Source of the DNA: Amycolatopsis suaedae
GTDB lineage: Bacteria > Actinomycetota > Actinomycetes > Mycobacteriales > Pseudonocardiaceae
Direction of reading: 5' to 3'
Assembly: GCF_004214935.1 (NCBI RefSeq)
Contig: NZ_SFCC01000023.1
Span: forward strand, 1 to 64,000
DNA length: 64,000 bases
Shown: one piece after another, positions 1 to 8,403 of the stretch
Layout: each line of letters starts with the position of its first letter
Position numbering within the stretch: position 1 is the first letter of the stretch
The notes under the pieces: model-generated
Seen by the model: only the letters and a program-made list of their open reading frames with translations
Database searches by the model: none
Told to the model about the DNA's origin: nothing
Translations under genes and position numbers: made by a program

Positions 1-69
1 CTCCGCGCCCTACTCGTCCTCACCCACCACGAACAACACCACCCCACCAGCACCACCCACACCCACTGA
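1..69 (+). CDS. C-terminal end of an unidentified protein (partial)
   Basis: An open frame enters from the left edge and ends at TGA (67-69). The 22 visible codons nearly all end in C or G, as in real genes here, and the tail is His/Thr-rich (ends TSTTHTH). There is too little to assign a family. It converges on the minus-strand fucosidase gene, with a hairpin repeat between them. Confidence 0.4.
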   Translation, partial: LRALLVLTHHEQHHPTSTTHTH

Positions 70-140
70 CCAGCCAAAACAGGATGAAAAATCCCCATTG
101 GGGGCACACAGCACCCGGACCTTGCCGGGCCCTGGCATCA

Positions 141-169
141 GACGCCGTGAGGGCCCCCTTCACGGCGTC
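141..169. repeat. Dispersed GACGCCGTGA hairpin, copy 1
   Basis: GACGCCGTGA (141-150) and TCACGGCGTC (160-169) form a perfect 10-bp inverted repeat around a GGG/CCC-rich loop. The motif, with the same flanking CCTGGCATC, recurs at 22595-22619 and, degraded, at 17960-17988. Here it lies just 3' of the fucosidase gene, where it could act as a terminator, although no T-tract follows. Confidence 0.6.
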
Positions 170-210
170 GGCGTCAGCCTGCGTCGCACGTGTGAACGCA
201 TTCACGAAGT

Positions 211-1638
211 TCAGCGGGTCACGGTCAGCACCGCCGGATAGCCCTCGGCGGCCGGCGGGGGCGGCGCGGCTGGCAGCGTGATGGCGACGGTGTCGCCCCG
301 GCGTTGCCAGCGCAGCGGTTCGCCACGCCCGCCCAGCACCCGGATCCGCGCACCGTCGCGGATGGGTAGGTCGCCGGGGACGACGAGTTCGCCTGCAGGC
401 CAGGTGAAGGTGATGATGTTGAAGGTCCGGTCGGACACGGTGTACCGCAGCGGGCCGTCTTCGGCTCGGTGCCACGGTTTCGAGTCGTGGATGGCCCCGC
501 CGTTGGTCCGCAGCCAGGCGCCGATGGCCAGCAGCCGGTCGCGTTGCCAGGCGGCGATCGTGCCGTCCGGCTTCGGGCCGATGTTCAGCAGCAGGTTGCC
601 GTTCTTGGCGACGATGTCGGCCAGCAGCTGCACCAGTTTCTGGCCGGTCTTGATGTCGTAGGTGGGATCCATGTAGCCCCACGACCGGCTCATCGTCAGG
701 CACGCCTCCCAGGCGTCGGTGCGCAGCGGGTAGCCGGGCTTGTCGCCCTCGACCGAGTCGATGTCGGCGTGCGAGGCGATGAACCTGTCGTTGACGAGGA
801 CGCCTTTGCCGCGCCGCACCGCCTTGTTGTAGTAGTACGCCAGGATCTCGTCGCTGTGCCAGTTCCACACCGGCGGGCGGAAGATCTGGCCCGCGCCGAA
901 GTTGTGGCTGCCGTGGCCGTCGCCCCAGAGGATGTCCGGGTCGTAGCGGTCGATCAGGGTCCGCAGGTGGACGTGCTCGTACTCGCGGACGTAGTCGTTC
1001 ACCGGTCGGTAGCCGGTGTAGGGCACCAGCGCGCCGGTGTACGGGTTGCGTGGCGGGGTGCCCAGTGCCGGGCTGTAGAACTCGCCGAGCGAGTAGTACA
1101 GCCCGCGCCTGAGCCGGGTTCCCCGCGCGGCACGGAACAGTTCGCCGACGAGATCCCGGCGCGGCCCGAGCAGGACCGAGTTCCGGCCGGAGGCATGGTT
1201 GGGGAACAGCTGGAACCCGTCGTGGTGCTTGGCGGTGAGGACGAAGTAGCCCGCTCCCGAGTCGGTGAACAGGCGAACCCACTCGGCGGGGTCGTAGTGC
1301 TCGGCGGTGAACCGCGGAATGAAGCCGTCGTAGGGAAAGTCCGCGCCGTAGGTGCTCCGGTGGTGCTCGTGGACGGTCCCCTTGGCCGTCGCGTTCATGC
1401 CGTACAGGTACCACTCCGAACTCCACGACGGGTCGCCGTAGGCAGGCACCGCGTAGACACCCCAGTGGATGAAGATTCCGAACTTCACCCGCGGGTACCA
1501 GTCCGGCAGCGGATGCCGGCGCAGCGACTCCGGCGTCGGCAGGTACGGGCCGGAGGCCGACGCGGGCGTGGAGCCGAGCAGTACGCCGCCTGCGGCGAGT
1601 GCCGCACCCGTCAGCACATTCCTTCTGCTCACAACCAT
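211..1638 (-). CDS. Tat-exported alpha-L-fucosidase (GH29-like)
   Basis: 475 aa. The N-terminus has a twin-arginine signal (SRRNVL followed by an Ala/Gly-rich hydrophobic stretch, ending near ASA), so the enzyme is exported folded. The mature part opens with the GH29 hallmark VKFGIFIHWGVYAVPAYG, followed by EWY, FTAEHYDPAEWV and YFVLTAKHHDGFQLF, all typical of family 29 alpha-L-fucosidases that remove terminal fucose from glycans. NGNLLLNIGPKPDG near residue 340 is the conserved GH29 barrel-end signature. A compact C-terminal beta domain follows. It lies 18 bp after the companion secreted gene and is probably cotranscribed. Family call firm; exact glycan unknown. Confidence 0.88.
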   Translation of the reverse strand: MVVSRRNVLTGAALAAGGVLLGSTPASASGPYLPTPESLRRHPLPDWYPRVKFGIFIHWGVYAVPAYGDPSWSSEWYLYGMNATAKGTVHEHHRSTYGADFPYDGFIPRFTAEHYDPAEWVRLFTDSGAGYFVLTAKHHDGFQLFPNHASGRNSVLLGPRRDLVGELFRAARGTRLRRGLYYSLGEFYSPALGTPPRNPYTGALVPYTGYRPVNDYVREYEHVHLRTLIDRYDPDILWGDGHGSHNFGAGQIFRPPVWNWHSDEILAYYYNKAVRRGKGVLVNDRFIASHADIDSVEGDKPGYPLRTDAWEACLTMSRSWGYMDPTYDIKTGQKLVQLLADIVAKNGNLLLNIGPKPDGTIAAWQRDRLLAIGAWLRTNGGAIHDSKPWHRAEDGPLRYTVSDRTFNIITFTWPAGELVVPGDLPIRDGARIRVLGGRGEPLRWQRRGDTVAITLPAAPPPPAAEGYPAVLTVTR

Positions 1639-1656
1639 TCGACGTGCCTTTCCCGG

Positions 1657-3423
1657 TCAGCCGAGCGTGGCCCGGTAGTGATCGACGGAGGGCTTCATGC
1701 CGTGGTCGGGATCGGCGTCGTAGAGACCGTCCGGGCCACGCTTGCCGAAGCTGTAGGGCTGGTAGAGCGTCGCGCAGGACGGCTCCCGTGCGGCGAGACG
1801 TTCCCAGCGCCGCCACTCCGCGTCGTAGCGGGCGAGGTGCCAGCGCATGGCCGCCTCGTCGCGGGGCGCACCCTGTTCGGCGGCGAACCCACGCAGCATG
1901 ACCTCCCAGCCGTGGTGCACGACGCGGTGCCAGTGCAGGCCGTACCGGGTGGACACCCGCAGATAGTCACGGTCCTCTGTGGACCGAATCGGCAAACCAT
2001 CGGCCAGCGCGACGATCTCGTCCCACATCCGCGCGGCCTCCCGCTTCTCCGCCAGCACCCGGTCGACGAGTCCCTGCCGCACGATGCCGGTGAAGTCCTT
2101 CGTGAGGTCCTTGTCGGAGCCGCCGAGGAACTGGTCGCGGGTCCAGGTCCACCGGATCGGGTGATGCAGGCTGTAGTGCCCGCGCAGGACGGCGTCGGCG
2201 GAGAGCAGGGCGAGCCTGCGGAACCGCCGGGTGTGCTCGCCGCGCAGGCCGAGCCGGGCGGCGTACTGGGCGAACGCGGCTTCCTCGCCGAGGCCGGTGT
2301 CGCGGGCCCAGCGGGCGATCACCCAGGCGTTGAGGTCACACCACAGTTCGTTGCGCAGGTACGGGCCACGCCACCCGCCGCCGCGCGACCAGGTCCAGAT
2401 TCCCGCGACGACCGGGTTCTCCACGACGTCGGCGAGCCCGATCGGTTCGGTACGCGGCCGCGTGCGGAACTCCTCGAACCCGTTGATCACGCCGTCGATG
2501 ACGTAGTTGGGGAACGCGCCCTTGCCCTCGTACTCGCGCTGGCACTGGACCTCGACGATCTGCCGGTGCGTGCCGACCCCAATGGTCTGGTTGAACTCGA
2601 CGGTTCGCCAGAAGTCCCGTGCGGTGTGCTTGATGGAGAACAACAGGTTCTCGTGTGGTGCGACCTGGCCGGTCACCTGGCGGTAGAACGCGGGGTCGCT
2701 GGTCAGCTTGTCGCCGCCGGTGGACCAGGTCCGGTAGAACAGGCGTTTCCCGGCGCGGACGCAGACCTCGTCGCGCAGGATCCCGAGCAACGCGAGATGG
2801 CTCCGCTCGCCGTTGGTGATGGGGTTGTTCCCGGTGTGGAACGGCGTGTTCTGCAGGTAGGTCTCGCCGGTACGCACCACGATCCCGTCCAGGCCGGGGA
2901 ACCGGGTGAAGATCTCCCGCAGCATCGCGCGGTGGATCTGGTGGGTGAGCGGGCGTTCGAAGCTGATCCGGCCCTGGTCGTCGAGGATCTGGTCGCCGTA
3001 GAGCTCCACCAGCGGCTTGGGCAGCACGATGATGTCGGTGAACACGTAGACCGCGATACCCGCGGCGTGGGCCCTGGCGATGTGGGCGTCGATGCCGCGG
3101 GCTGTTGCCTCCACCCAGGCCCGGCCGGGCGAGCCCGCCGGGAAGATGCGAGGGTCGAACGAGTCGAACGTGATGGCCGTCTGCGGCGGCCGGAACTCGT
3201 TGATCACCTGGCCGTCGTAGCCGTAGGCGGCCAGGGTGGCCGGATCGTTGAACCGGCTCCGGAAGGACGGCTCGCCGGGGTTGTTGTGCACCATGTCGAG
3301 CAGGAACGGCAGCCGGCGCCCGCGTGGCGCCGCGTCCGCGCCGGTGACGGTCACGCCGCTGGCGACGGCCGCCGCCAGCGCGACGCCGCCCCGAAGCACC
3401 GTCCTGCGCCCTGTCTCCACCAC
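1657..3423 (-). CDS. Tat-exported putative glycoside hydrolase-like protein, family not recognised
   Basis: 588 aa from GTG, with a twin-arginine signal (GRRTVLRGG, then an Ala/Val-rich core) ending near ADA. The body alternates strands and helices like a TIM barrel: HIARAHAAGIAVYVFTDI, FPGLDGIVVRTGETY, a QCQREYEG segment and Trp-rich loops such as WTWSRGGGWRGPY. Such sequence is seen in GH67/GH20-like secreted enzymes, but I cannot place it in a named family. Conserved-looking acids (RTGETY, EVQCQ) could be catalytic. It is the first gene of an operon with the GH29 fucosidase, so a role in the same fucosylated or uronic glycan is inferred from context only. Confidence 0.6.
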   Translation of the reverse strand: MVETGRRTVLRGGVALAAAVASGVTVTGADAAPRGRRLPFLLDMVHNNPGEPSFRSRFNDPATLAAYGYDGQVINEFRPPQTAITFDSFDPRIFPAGSPGRAWVEATARGIDAHIARAHAAGIAVYVFTDIIVLPKPLVELYGDQILDDQGRISFERPLTHQIHRAMLREIFTRFPGLDGIVVRTGETYLQNTPFHTGNNPITNGERSHLALLGILRDEVCVRAGKRLFYRTWSTGGDKLTSDPAFYRQVTGQVAPHENLLFSIKHTARDFWRTVEFNQTIGVGTHRQIVEVQCQREYEGKGAFPNYVIDGVINGFEEFRTRPRTEPIGLADVVENPVVAGIWTWSRGGGWRGPYLRNELWCDLNAWVIARWARDTGLGEEAAFAQYAARLGLRGEHTRRFRRLALLSADAVLRGHYSLHHPIRWTWTRDQFLGGSDKDLTKDFTGIVRQGLVDRVLAEKREAARMWDEIVALADGLPIRSTEDRDYLRVSTRYGLHWHRVVHHGWEVMLRGFAAEQGAPRDEAAMRWHLARYDAEWRRWERLAAREPSCATLYQPYSFGKRGPDGLYDADPDHGMKPSVDHYRATLG

Positions 3424-3434
3424 ACAACCCCCGA

Positions 3435-3521
3435 TTCATCAGATGTATCCCCTGACGCTAGGAACGTGTCCGGTCTCCGTCAAGGCTCCATCTGGACGGC
3501 TGGCCGCAAGACATCGGATGT
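3435..3521. promoter_or_regulatory. Two CATC-N-GATG operator-like sites upstream of the glycosidase operon
   Basis: TTCATCAGATGTA (3435-3447) and ACATCGGATGT (3511-3521) share the short dyad CATC-N-GATGT, about 75 bp apart, immediately upstream of the minus-strand operon start at 3423. The arrangement suits GntR-like control of a catabolic operon; the regulator is not identified. Confidence 0.35.
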
Positions 3522-3579
3522 AGTCACTGCTCACGGCAGGGGACGGGTCGACCAGGGCACAGAAAGTAACGACAATGCG

Positions 3580-4536
3580 CTACGTGATCCCTGACCCGCC
3601 GCACGTCGCCGCATCGGTGTACTCGGACGTTCGCGCCGAGAATGAGCTACCGGATGTGATCCTTCGCAGCCTCGCCAGGATCGGCGAGGGGTCCGCGTGC
3701 CGGTACAGCAGGGCGTGCTCGAACACCAGCCCCGGTGGCGGATCGACCAGGTCGACGTAGGCGGCGCCGGTCCGGGCGACAGCGCGGGCAGACGCCGGCA
3801 GCAGGGCCACGCCGAGCCCGCCCGCGACGAGCGCCGCGATCGTCTGCAGCTGGACGGCCTCCTGTGCGACCCTCGGGGTGAACCCGGCGGCGCGGCAGGC
3901 CGCGATGACGGTGTCGTACAGCCCGGGCCCCAGCGTGCGGGGGAAGAGCACGAACGGTTCACCGGCGAGGTCGGCGAGCCGGATGTCCGCGGCCGTCGCC
4001 AGCCGGTGGGTGTCCGGCAGCGCCGCGACGAACGGGGTGCGCCGCAACATCACCGACGCGAGTCCGCCGTCGTCGTGCAACGGCGGACAGCCGATGCCCG
4101 CGTCCACGTCGTCGTCGAGCAGCATGCGGACCTGCTGCGCGGTGGTGGCCTCGGTCAGCACCAGTTCCACGTCGGGATTGGCAGCGCGGAACGCGGTCAG
4201 CATGCCGGGCAGCACCTCGAAGGTGGCCGAGCCGACGAAAGCGAGACGCAGCGTCCCCGCCCGGCCCGCTGCCGCGCTGCGGCCGGCGTCCGTCGCCCGC
4301 GCGGCCCGGGCGAGGACGGCCCGGGCCTCGGTGAGGAACACCTGCCCCGCCGGGGTCAGCCGGGCGCCCTTGCTGGTGCGGTCGAACAGCCTGCCGCCGA
4401 GTTCGGTCTCCAGCCGACGGATGGCGGCCGACAGCGGGGGTTGCGCCATGTGCAGCCGCGCCGCCGCCCTGCCGAAGCCACCTTCCTCGGCGACCGCCAC
4501 GAACTGGTTGAGCAGTCGGAGATCGATCGCGGCCAT
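3580..4536 (-). CDS. LysR family transcriptional regulator
   Basis: 318 aa. The N-terminal winged HTH reads LRLLNQFVAVAEEGGFGRAA, then AARLHMAQPPLSAAIRRLE and LGGRLFDRTSKGARLTPAG, the classic LysR pattern. Residues from about 90 form the periplasmic-binding-protein-like co-inducer domain (LRLAFVGSATFEVLPGML, LLDDDVDAGIGCPP). The start ATG lies 72 bp from the divergent secreted hydrolase-like gene, which it probably controls, as LysR regulators usually sit opposite their targets. The co-inducer is unknown. Confidence 0.9.
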   Translation of the reverse strand: MAAIDLRLLNQFVAVAEEGGFGRAAARLHMAQPPLSAAIRRLETELGGRLFDRTSKGARLTPAGQVFLTEARAVLARAARATDAGRSAAAGRAGTLRLAFVGSATFEVLPGMLTAFRAANPDVELVLTEATTAQQVRMLLDDDVDAGIGCPPLHDDGGLASVMLRRTPFVAALPDTHRLATAADIRLADLAGEPFVLFPRTLGPGLYDTVIAACRAAGFTPRVAQEAVQLQTIAALVAGGLGVALLPASARAVARTGAAYVDLVDPPPGLVFEHALLYRHADPSPILARLRRITSGSSFSARTSEYTDAATCGGSGIT

Positions 4537-4607
4537 ACTTTCAGCGTATCGAGCCGGGTGTGAACCGGTATTGGACCGCTGGGCCCGCGCGATGGACCGT
4601 GGTCGGT

Positions 4608-5681
4608 ATGAGGCTCAGCATTCTCACGCTCGCGTTGGTGGGCGTGCTCACCGGCGCGAGCGCCACCGCCGACGCGGACGGCGGTCAGGCGCAGCGGCAG
4701 ACCCTGTTCACCCGGACCGCCGACGGTTTCACCGTCGCGGTGCGGGAAGTACGCCCCGCCCGGGCGTCCGGAACACCGGTCGTGTTGCTGCACGGCGCCA
4801 GGGTGCCCGGCGAGGCATCGTTCGACCTGCCCGTGCCCGGCGGTTCACTGGCCGCCGACCTGACCGCCGCCGGGCACCCGGTGTACGTCGTCGACGCGCG
4901 GGGTTATGGGCGGTCGCAGCGACCACGGGCGATGCACCGGCCACCGGCCGAGTCGGCGCCGCTGGTGCGCAGCCACGAGGTCGTCCGCGACATCGACGCG
5001 GCCGTCGACCTCGTGCGCCGGCGCACCGGCGCGTCCGGAGTCACGTTGTTCGGGTGGGCGACCGGCGGGCACTGGGCGGGGATGTACACCGCGCTGCACC
5101 CGGAGAAGGTGGGCGGGCTGGTGTTGTTCAACAGCCTCTACGGCGGTACCGCCGGACACCCGACGCTGGGCCACGGTTCGCCGTACGAGGACCCGGACCG
5201 TCCGGGCCGGTTCCATGCCGAAGCCTACGGCGGCTACCGGCTCAGCACCGCGGAGTCGCTGCTCGGGTCGTGGGACGACTCGATTCCGGACCAGGACAAG
5301 TCGACGTGGCGCGACCCGGCCGTCGTCGCCGCCTACCAGCGTGCCGCGCTCGCCAGCGATCCCGAGTCCGGCAGGCACAGCCCGCCCGCCTTCCGTGCGC
5401 CGACCGGCGCGCTGGCCGACAGCTTCTACCTGGCGATCGGGCACCGGGCGTGGGACGCCTCCGCCATCACCGCACCCGTGCTGATCCTCCGCTCGGAACG
5501 GGATTTCTGGAGCCGTGCCGAGGACGTCACGCGGCTGACCGCTGACCTCGTCGACGCGCCCGAGGTCCGCGCGGTGACGCTGCCAGGCGCCACCCACTAC
5601 GCGCACCTCGACCGGCCCGACCGTGGCAGGGCGACGTTGCTGACGGAGCTGACCGCCTTCCTGGACCGCCGCGCCCGGTGA
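4608..5681 (+). CDS. Secreted alpha/beta-hydrolase-fold protein with Ala at the nucleophile position
   Basis: 357 aa from the ATG at 4608, chosen because it directly begins a signal peptide (MRLSILTLALVGVLTGASA); an upstream in-frame ATG at 4560 would bury it. Fold landmarks are VVLLHGARVPG (oxyanion region), VYVVDARGYGRS, the elbow LFGWATGGHWAG, APVLILRSERDFW (acid) and GATHYAHLD (His). The nucleophile elbow, normally G-x-S-x-G, reads G-W-A-T-G, so residue 151 (GCG) is Ala instead of Ser. This suggests a non-hydrolytic or unusual member, or a recent inactivating change. It is divergent from the LysR gene. Confidence 0.75.
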   Translation: MRLSILTLALVGVLTGASATADADGGQAQRQTLFTRTADGFTVAVREVRPARASGTPVVLLHGARVPGEASFDLPVPGGSLAADLTAAGHPVYVVDARGYGRSQRPRAMHRPPAESAPLVRSHEVVRDIDAAVDLVRRRTGASGVTLFGWATGGHWAGMYTALHPEKVGGLVLFNSLYGGTAGHPTLGHGSPYEDPDRPGRFHAEAYGGYRLSTAESLLGSWDDSIPDQDKSTWRDPAVVAAYQRAALASDPESGRHSPPAFRAPTGALADSFYLAIGHRAWDASAITAPVLILRSERDFWSRAEDVTRLTADLVDAPEVRAVTLPGATHYAHLDRPDRGRATLLTELTAFLDRRAR

Positions 5682-5686
5682 GGCCG

Positions 5687-5960
5687 TCAGCGGCCCTGCC
5701 GTCGCAGGAGCGCGTCCAGGCGCGGGTAGACGGCGCGGGCGTTGTGCTCCCGGATCGCCGCCCAGTCCTCTTCGGACAGTTTCGCCGCCTCGGCGTAGCG
5801 GCGGGTGTCGTCGAGGTGGTGGCCGGTACGCGGGTCGATTTCACGGCGTACAGCCTGCGGCAAGCGGCTGCCGACAACCGCGCCCGGCTCGACCGGGACA
5901 TGGCCTGGATCGCCGAGGTCACCGGCTACCGAGGGGACGCCCCTGACCAGGGACACTAGA
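5687..5960 (-). CDS. Small hypothetical protein
   Basis: About 90 codons from a possible GTG at 5960. The C-terminal half (RRYAEAAKLSEEDWAAIREH, ending DALLRRQGR) reads as a helical protein, and nearly every codon there ends in G or C. The start is uncertain and would be leaderless, inside the TetR operator palindrome. A plus-strand frame over the same DNA (5678-5959) also has good codon bias, so the strand is not certain. It resembles the tail of an amidohydrolase-type protein only loosely; no function assigned. Confidence 0.35.
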
Positions 5961-5966
5961 GTGTCC
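5951..5966. promoter_or_regulatory. TetR operator candidate GGACACT-N2-AGTGTCC
   Basis: GGACACTAGAGTGTCC is a perfect 7-bp inverted repeat ending two bases before the ATG of the TetR gene (5969). Such a position implies autorepression and a leaderless or near-leaderless transcript. Confidence 0.6.
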
Positions 5967-5968
5967 CC

Positions 5969-6619
5969 ATGTCCACTGTGCAGCGTCGCCCCGGCCGACG
6001 TCGTACGCAGGAGGAACGCTCCACCGCGATGCGGCAGCGCCTGCTGGAGGCGACGATCGACTGCCTGGTGGAGTACGGCTACGCGGGGACCACGACGACC
6101 AGGGTGGCCGAACGCGCCGGCGTGACGCGTGGTGCGCAACTGCACCACTTCCGCACCAAGAACGACCTGGTCACGGCCGCTGTCCGGCATCTGGCGGTCA
6201 AGCGGGCCGACGCCGCGCTGGAGCAGGTGGACCGCCTGCGTGGATCGGACGACGTACTGGACGCGGCCCTCGACCTGCTCTGGGACGTCCATCAGGGGCC
6301 GATCTTCGCCGCCACCGCGGAACTCTGGATGGCGGCGCGTACCGACCCGGATCTGCAGGCCCAGCTGCGCCAGGTCGAGCCCATGGTCAACTCCGCCCTG
6401 CTCAGCTTCGGCGCGGAGCTGGTGCCGGGTTTCGCCAACCATCCGCAGCTTCGGCACTGGGCCTACACCGCGATGGACGTGGTGCGCGGGCTCCTGGTCG
6501 GCAGCGGTGTGATCGGTGACGCCCAGCTCGAGCAGCGGTGGCGGCGTGCGAAGGCGCATCTCAAGATCGTCGGCGAACAACTACTCGCCGACGCCGGGGC
6601 AACTTACCTGCAGCCCTGA
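5969..6619 (+). CDS. TetR/AcrR family transcriptional regulator
   Basis: 216 aa. The N-terminal helix-turn-helix is typical of TetR: MRQRLLEATIDCLVEYGYAG, TTTTRVAERAGVTRGAQLHH, FRTKNDLVTAAVRHL. The rest is an all-helical ligand-binding and dimerisation domain ending near AGATYLQP. It sits 114 bp upstream of the acyl-CoA oxidation operon on the same strand, with one dyad over its own start and another just before the operon. The likely role is an acyl-CoA-responsive repressor of both. The ligand is inferred, not seen. Confidence 0.88.
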   Translation: MSTVQRRPGRRRTQEERSTAMRQRLLEATIDCLVEYGYAGTTTTRVAERAGVTRGAQLHHFRTKNDLVTAAVRHLAVKRADAALEQVDRLRGSDDVLDAALDLLWDVHQGPIFAATAELWMAARTDPDLQAQLRQVEPMVNSALLSFGAELVPGFANHPQLRHWAYTAMDVVRGLLVGSGVIGDAQLEQRWRRAKAHLKIVGEQLLADAGATYLQP

Positions 6620-6681
6620 TCGTAAATTTAGGCACTCTGACCTGCATGTATATGGCACTCGGTCGGTTCTGCCCTTGTTAA

Positions 6682-6699
6682 ATACAGTCCAGACGGTAT
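6682..6699. promoter_or_regulatory. Imperfect 18-bp dyad before the acyl-CoA operon
   Basis: ATACAGTCCAGACGGTAT pairs at 7 of 9 positions (ATAC-x-GTC / GAC-x-GTAT). It is AT-richer than its surroundings and lies 34 bp upstream of the thiolase GTG, in promoter position. Its sequence differs from the 5951 site, so a second regulator is possible. Confidence 0.4.
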
Positions 6700-6732
6700 C
6701 TTTTGTCGCACGGGCGACGAGGAGGTCCGCGG

Positions 6733-7923
6733 GTGGCGAACAGGGTGTACGTCGTCGGCGTCGGCATGACCAAGTTCGAGAAGCCGGGCAGCCGGCCGGA
6801 CTGGGACTACCCGCTGATGGCGAAGGAAGCCGGGACGAGGGCACTCGCCGATGCCGGGATCGGGTACGACCGGATCGAGCAGGCCTACGTCGGCTACGTC
6901 TACGGCGAGTCGACCTCCGGTCAGCGTGCCCTCTACGAGCTGGGGATGACCGGCATCCCGGTGATCAACGTCAACAATAACTGCTCGACCGGCTCGACCG
7001 CGCTCTATCTCGCGGCGCAGGCCGTCAGGAGCGGTCAGGCCGGCTGCGCGCTGGCACTCGGTTTCGAGAAGATGCAGCCCGGGTCGCTCGGGTCGACGTT
7101 CGACGACCGGGAACAGCCGCTGGGCAACCACATGCAGGCCCTCGCCGAGATCTCCGAGGTGCTGTTCCCGCCCGCTCCGTGGATGTTCGGCGCGGCCGGC
7201 CGTGAGCACATGAAGCAGTACGGCACCACGGCGGAACAGTTCGCGAAGATCGGCGAGAAGAACCACCGGCACTCGGTGAACAACCCCTATGCGCAGTTCC
7301 AGGACGAGTACACGCTCGACGACATCATGAACTCGCGGATGGTGTACGACCCGCTGACCAAGCTGCAGTGCTCGCCGACCTCGGACGGTTCCGGTGCCGC
7401 GATCCTGGCCAGCGAGTCCTTTGTGGACGAATATGGGCTGGCCGGGCAGGCGGTGGAGATCGTCGGGCAGGCGATGACCACCGACTTCCGGTCCACCTTC
7501 GACGGCACCGCGAAGAACATCGTCGGCTACGACATGAACGTCCAGGCCGCACGCAAGGTCTACGAGCAGTCCGGGCTCGGTGCCGGGGACTTCCAGGTCA
7601 TCGAGTTGCACGACTGCTTCTCCGCCAACGAGCTGCTGCTCTACGAAGCACTCGGGCTGTGTGCCGAAGGCGAAGCCGGGAAGCTGATCGACGACGGCGA
7701 GACCACCTACGGCGGCAGGTGGGTGGTGAACCCCTCCGGCGGGCTCATCTCCAAGGGGCATCCGCTCGGCGCCACCGGGCTCGCCCAGTGTGCCGAGCTG
7801 ACCTGGCAGCTACGCGGCACCGCGGACCGGCGGCAGGTCGACGGCGTCACCGCGGCACTGCAGCACAACATCGGCCTCGGCGGCGCCGCCGTGGTCACCG
7901 CCTACCAGCGCGCCGAGCGCTGA
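6733..7923 (+). CDS. SCP-x-type thiolase / lipid-transfer acetyl-CoA acyltransferase
   Basis: 396 aa from the GTG at 6733, preceded by GAGGAGG; the longer frame from TTG 6703 lacks an RBS. It begins VYVVGVGMTKF, as in SCP-x thiolases. The acylation Cys lies in NNNCSTGSTAL (Cys84), the catalytic His in SKGHPLGATG, and the HNIGLGGAAVV block replaces the second Cys of degradative thiolases, as in the sterol-carrier type. It would cleave 3-ketoacyl-CoA with CoA, typically of branched or steroid side-chain substrates. First gene of the operon. Confidence 0.87.
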   Translation: MANRVYVVGVGMTKFEKPGSRPDWDYPLMAKEAGTRALADAGIGYDRIEQAYVGYVYGESTSGQRALYELGMTGIPVINVNNNCSTGSTALYLAAQAVRSGQAGCALALGFEKMQPGSLGSTFDDREQPLGNHMQALAEISEVLFPPAPWMFGAAGREHMKQYGTTAEQFAKIGEKNHRHSVNNPYAQFQDEYTLDDIMNSRMVYDPLTKLQCSPTSDGSGAAILASESFVDEYGLAGQAVEIVGQAMTTDFRSTFDGTAKNIVGYDMNVQAARKVYEQSGLGAGDFQVIELHDCFSANELLLYEALGLCAEGEAGKLIDDGETTYGGRWVVNPSGGLISKGHPLGATGLAQCAELTWQLRGTADRRQVDGVTAALQHNIGLGGAAVVTAYQRAER

Positions 7924-7954
7924 ACCCGTTCGACACATCACCGCAGGAGGAATC

Positions 7955-8389
7955 ATGGGTCAGGTCGACGCCGTCGCCGAGATCGCCGCTCCGCCGGAGA
8001 AGGTCTGGGCCGAGTTCTCGAACCCGAACAACTTCGAGAACTGGCTGACCATTCACAGCAAGTGGAAGGGCGCGGTGCCGGCCGAGTTCAGCAAGGGTGC
8101 CCAGGCCTCCCAGGTGGTCACCATGCTCGGCATGCCCAACACCATCACCTGGACCGTCGACGAGTTCGACGCGCCGAAGCGGCTGGTCATCTCCGGGGTC
8201 GGCATGGCGGGTGTCAGGTGCACGTTCACCCTCTCGGTCGAAGCCGGGGAGGGCGGCGGGTCCACCGCGACCATCGTCGCCGCGTTCGAAGGTCAGATGA
8301 TCGTCGGCGCGATGGGCAAGGCGGTGGAGAAGGACGCCAAGAAGCAGCTCGACGCGTCGCTGGAGAAGTTCGCCGCGCTGGTCAGCTGA
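7955..8389 (+). CDS. SRPBCC family protein (CoxG-like)
   Basis: 144 aa. The START/Bet v1-like pattern is visible: VDAVAEIAAPPEKVWAEFSN, NFENWLTIHSKWKG, FTLSVEAGEGGGSTATIVAA and a C-terminal amphipathic helix (AVEKDAKKQLDASLEKFAAL). These small helix-grip proteins bind hydrophobic ligands. It has a clean AGGAGGA RBS and follows the thiolase by 31 bp, so it may present or shield the acyl substrate of the operon. No catalytic residues can be proposed. Confidence 0.8.
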   Translation: MGQVDAVAEIAAPPEKVWAEFSNPNNFENWLTIHSKWKGAVPAEFSKGAQASQVVTMLGMPNTITWTVDEFDAPKRLVISGVGMAGVRCTFTLSVEAGEGGGSTATIVAAFEGQMIVGAMGKAVEKDAKKQLDASLEKFAALVS

Positions 8390-8403
8390 GGGAGCCGGAC
8401 ATC

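Noticed and set aside
20..1816. 598-codon minus-strand frame overlapping the fucosidase
   Set aside because: Arg/Pro/Ala-rich shadow; the GH29 frame has a Tat signal and all family motifs.
469..3594. 1041-codon plus-strand frame across both secreted enzymes
   Set aside because: Antisense shadow of two well-supported genes; Val/Arg/Gly-rich with no domain pattern.
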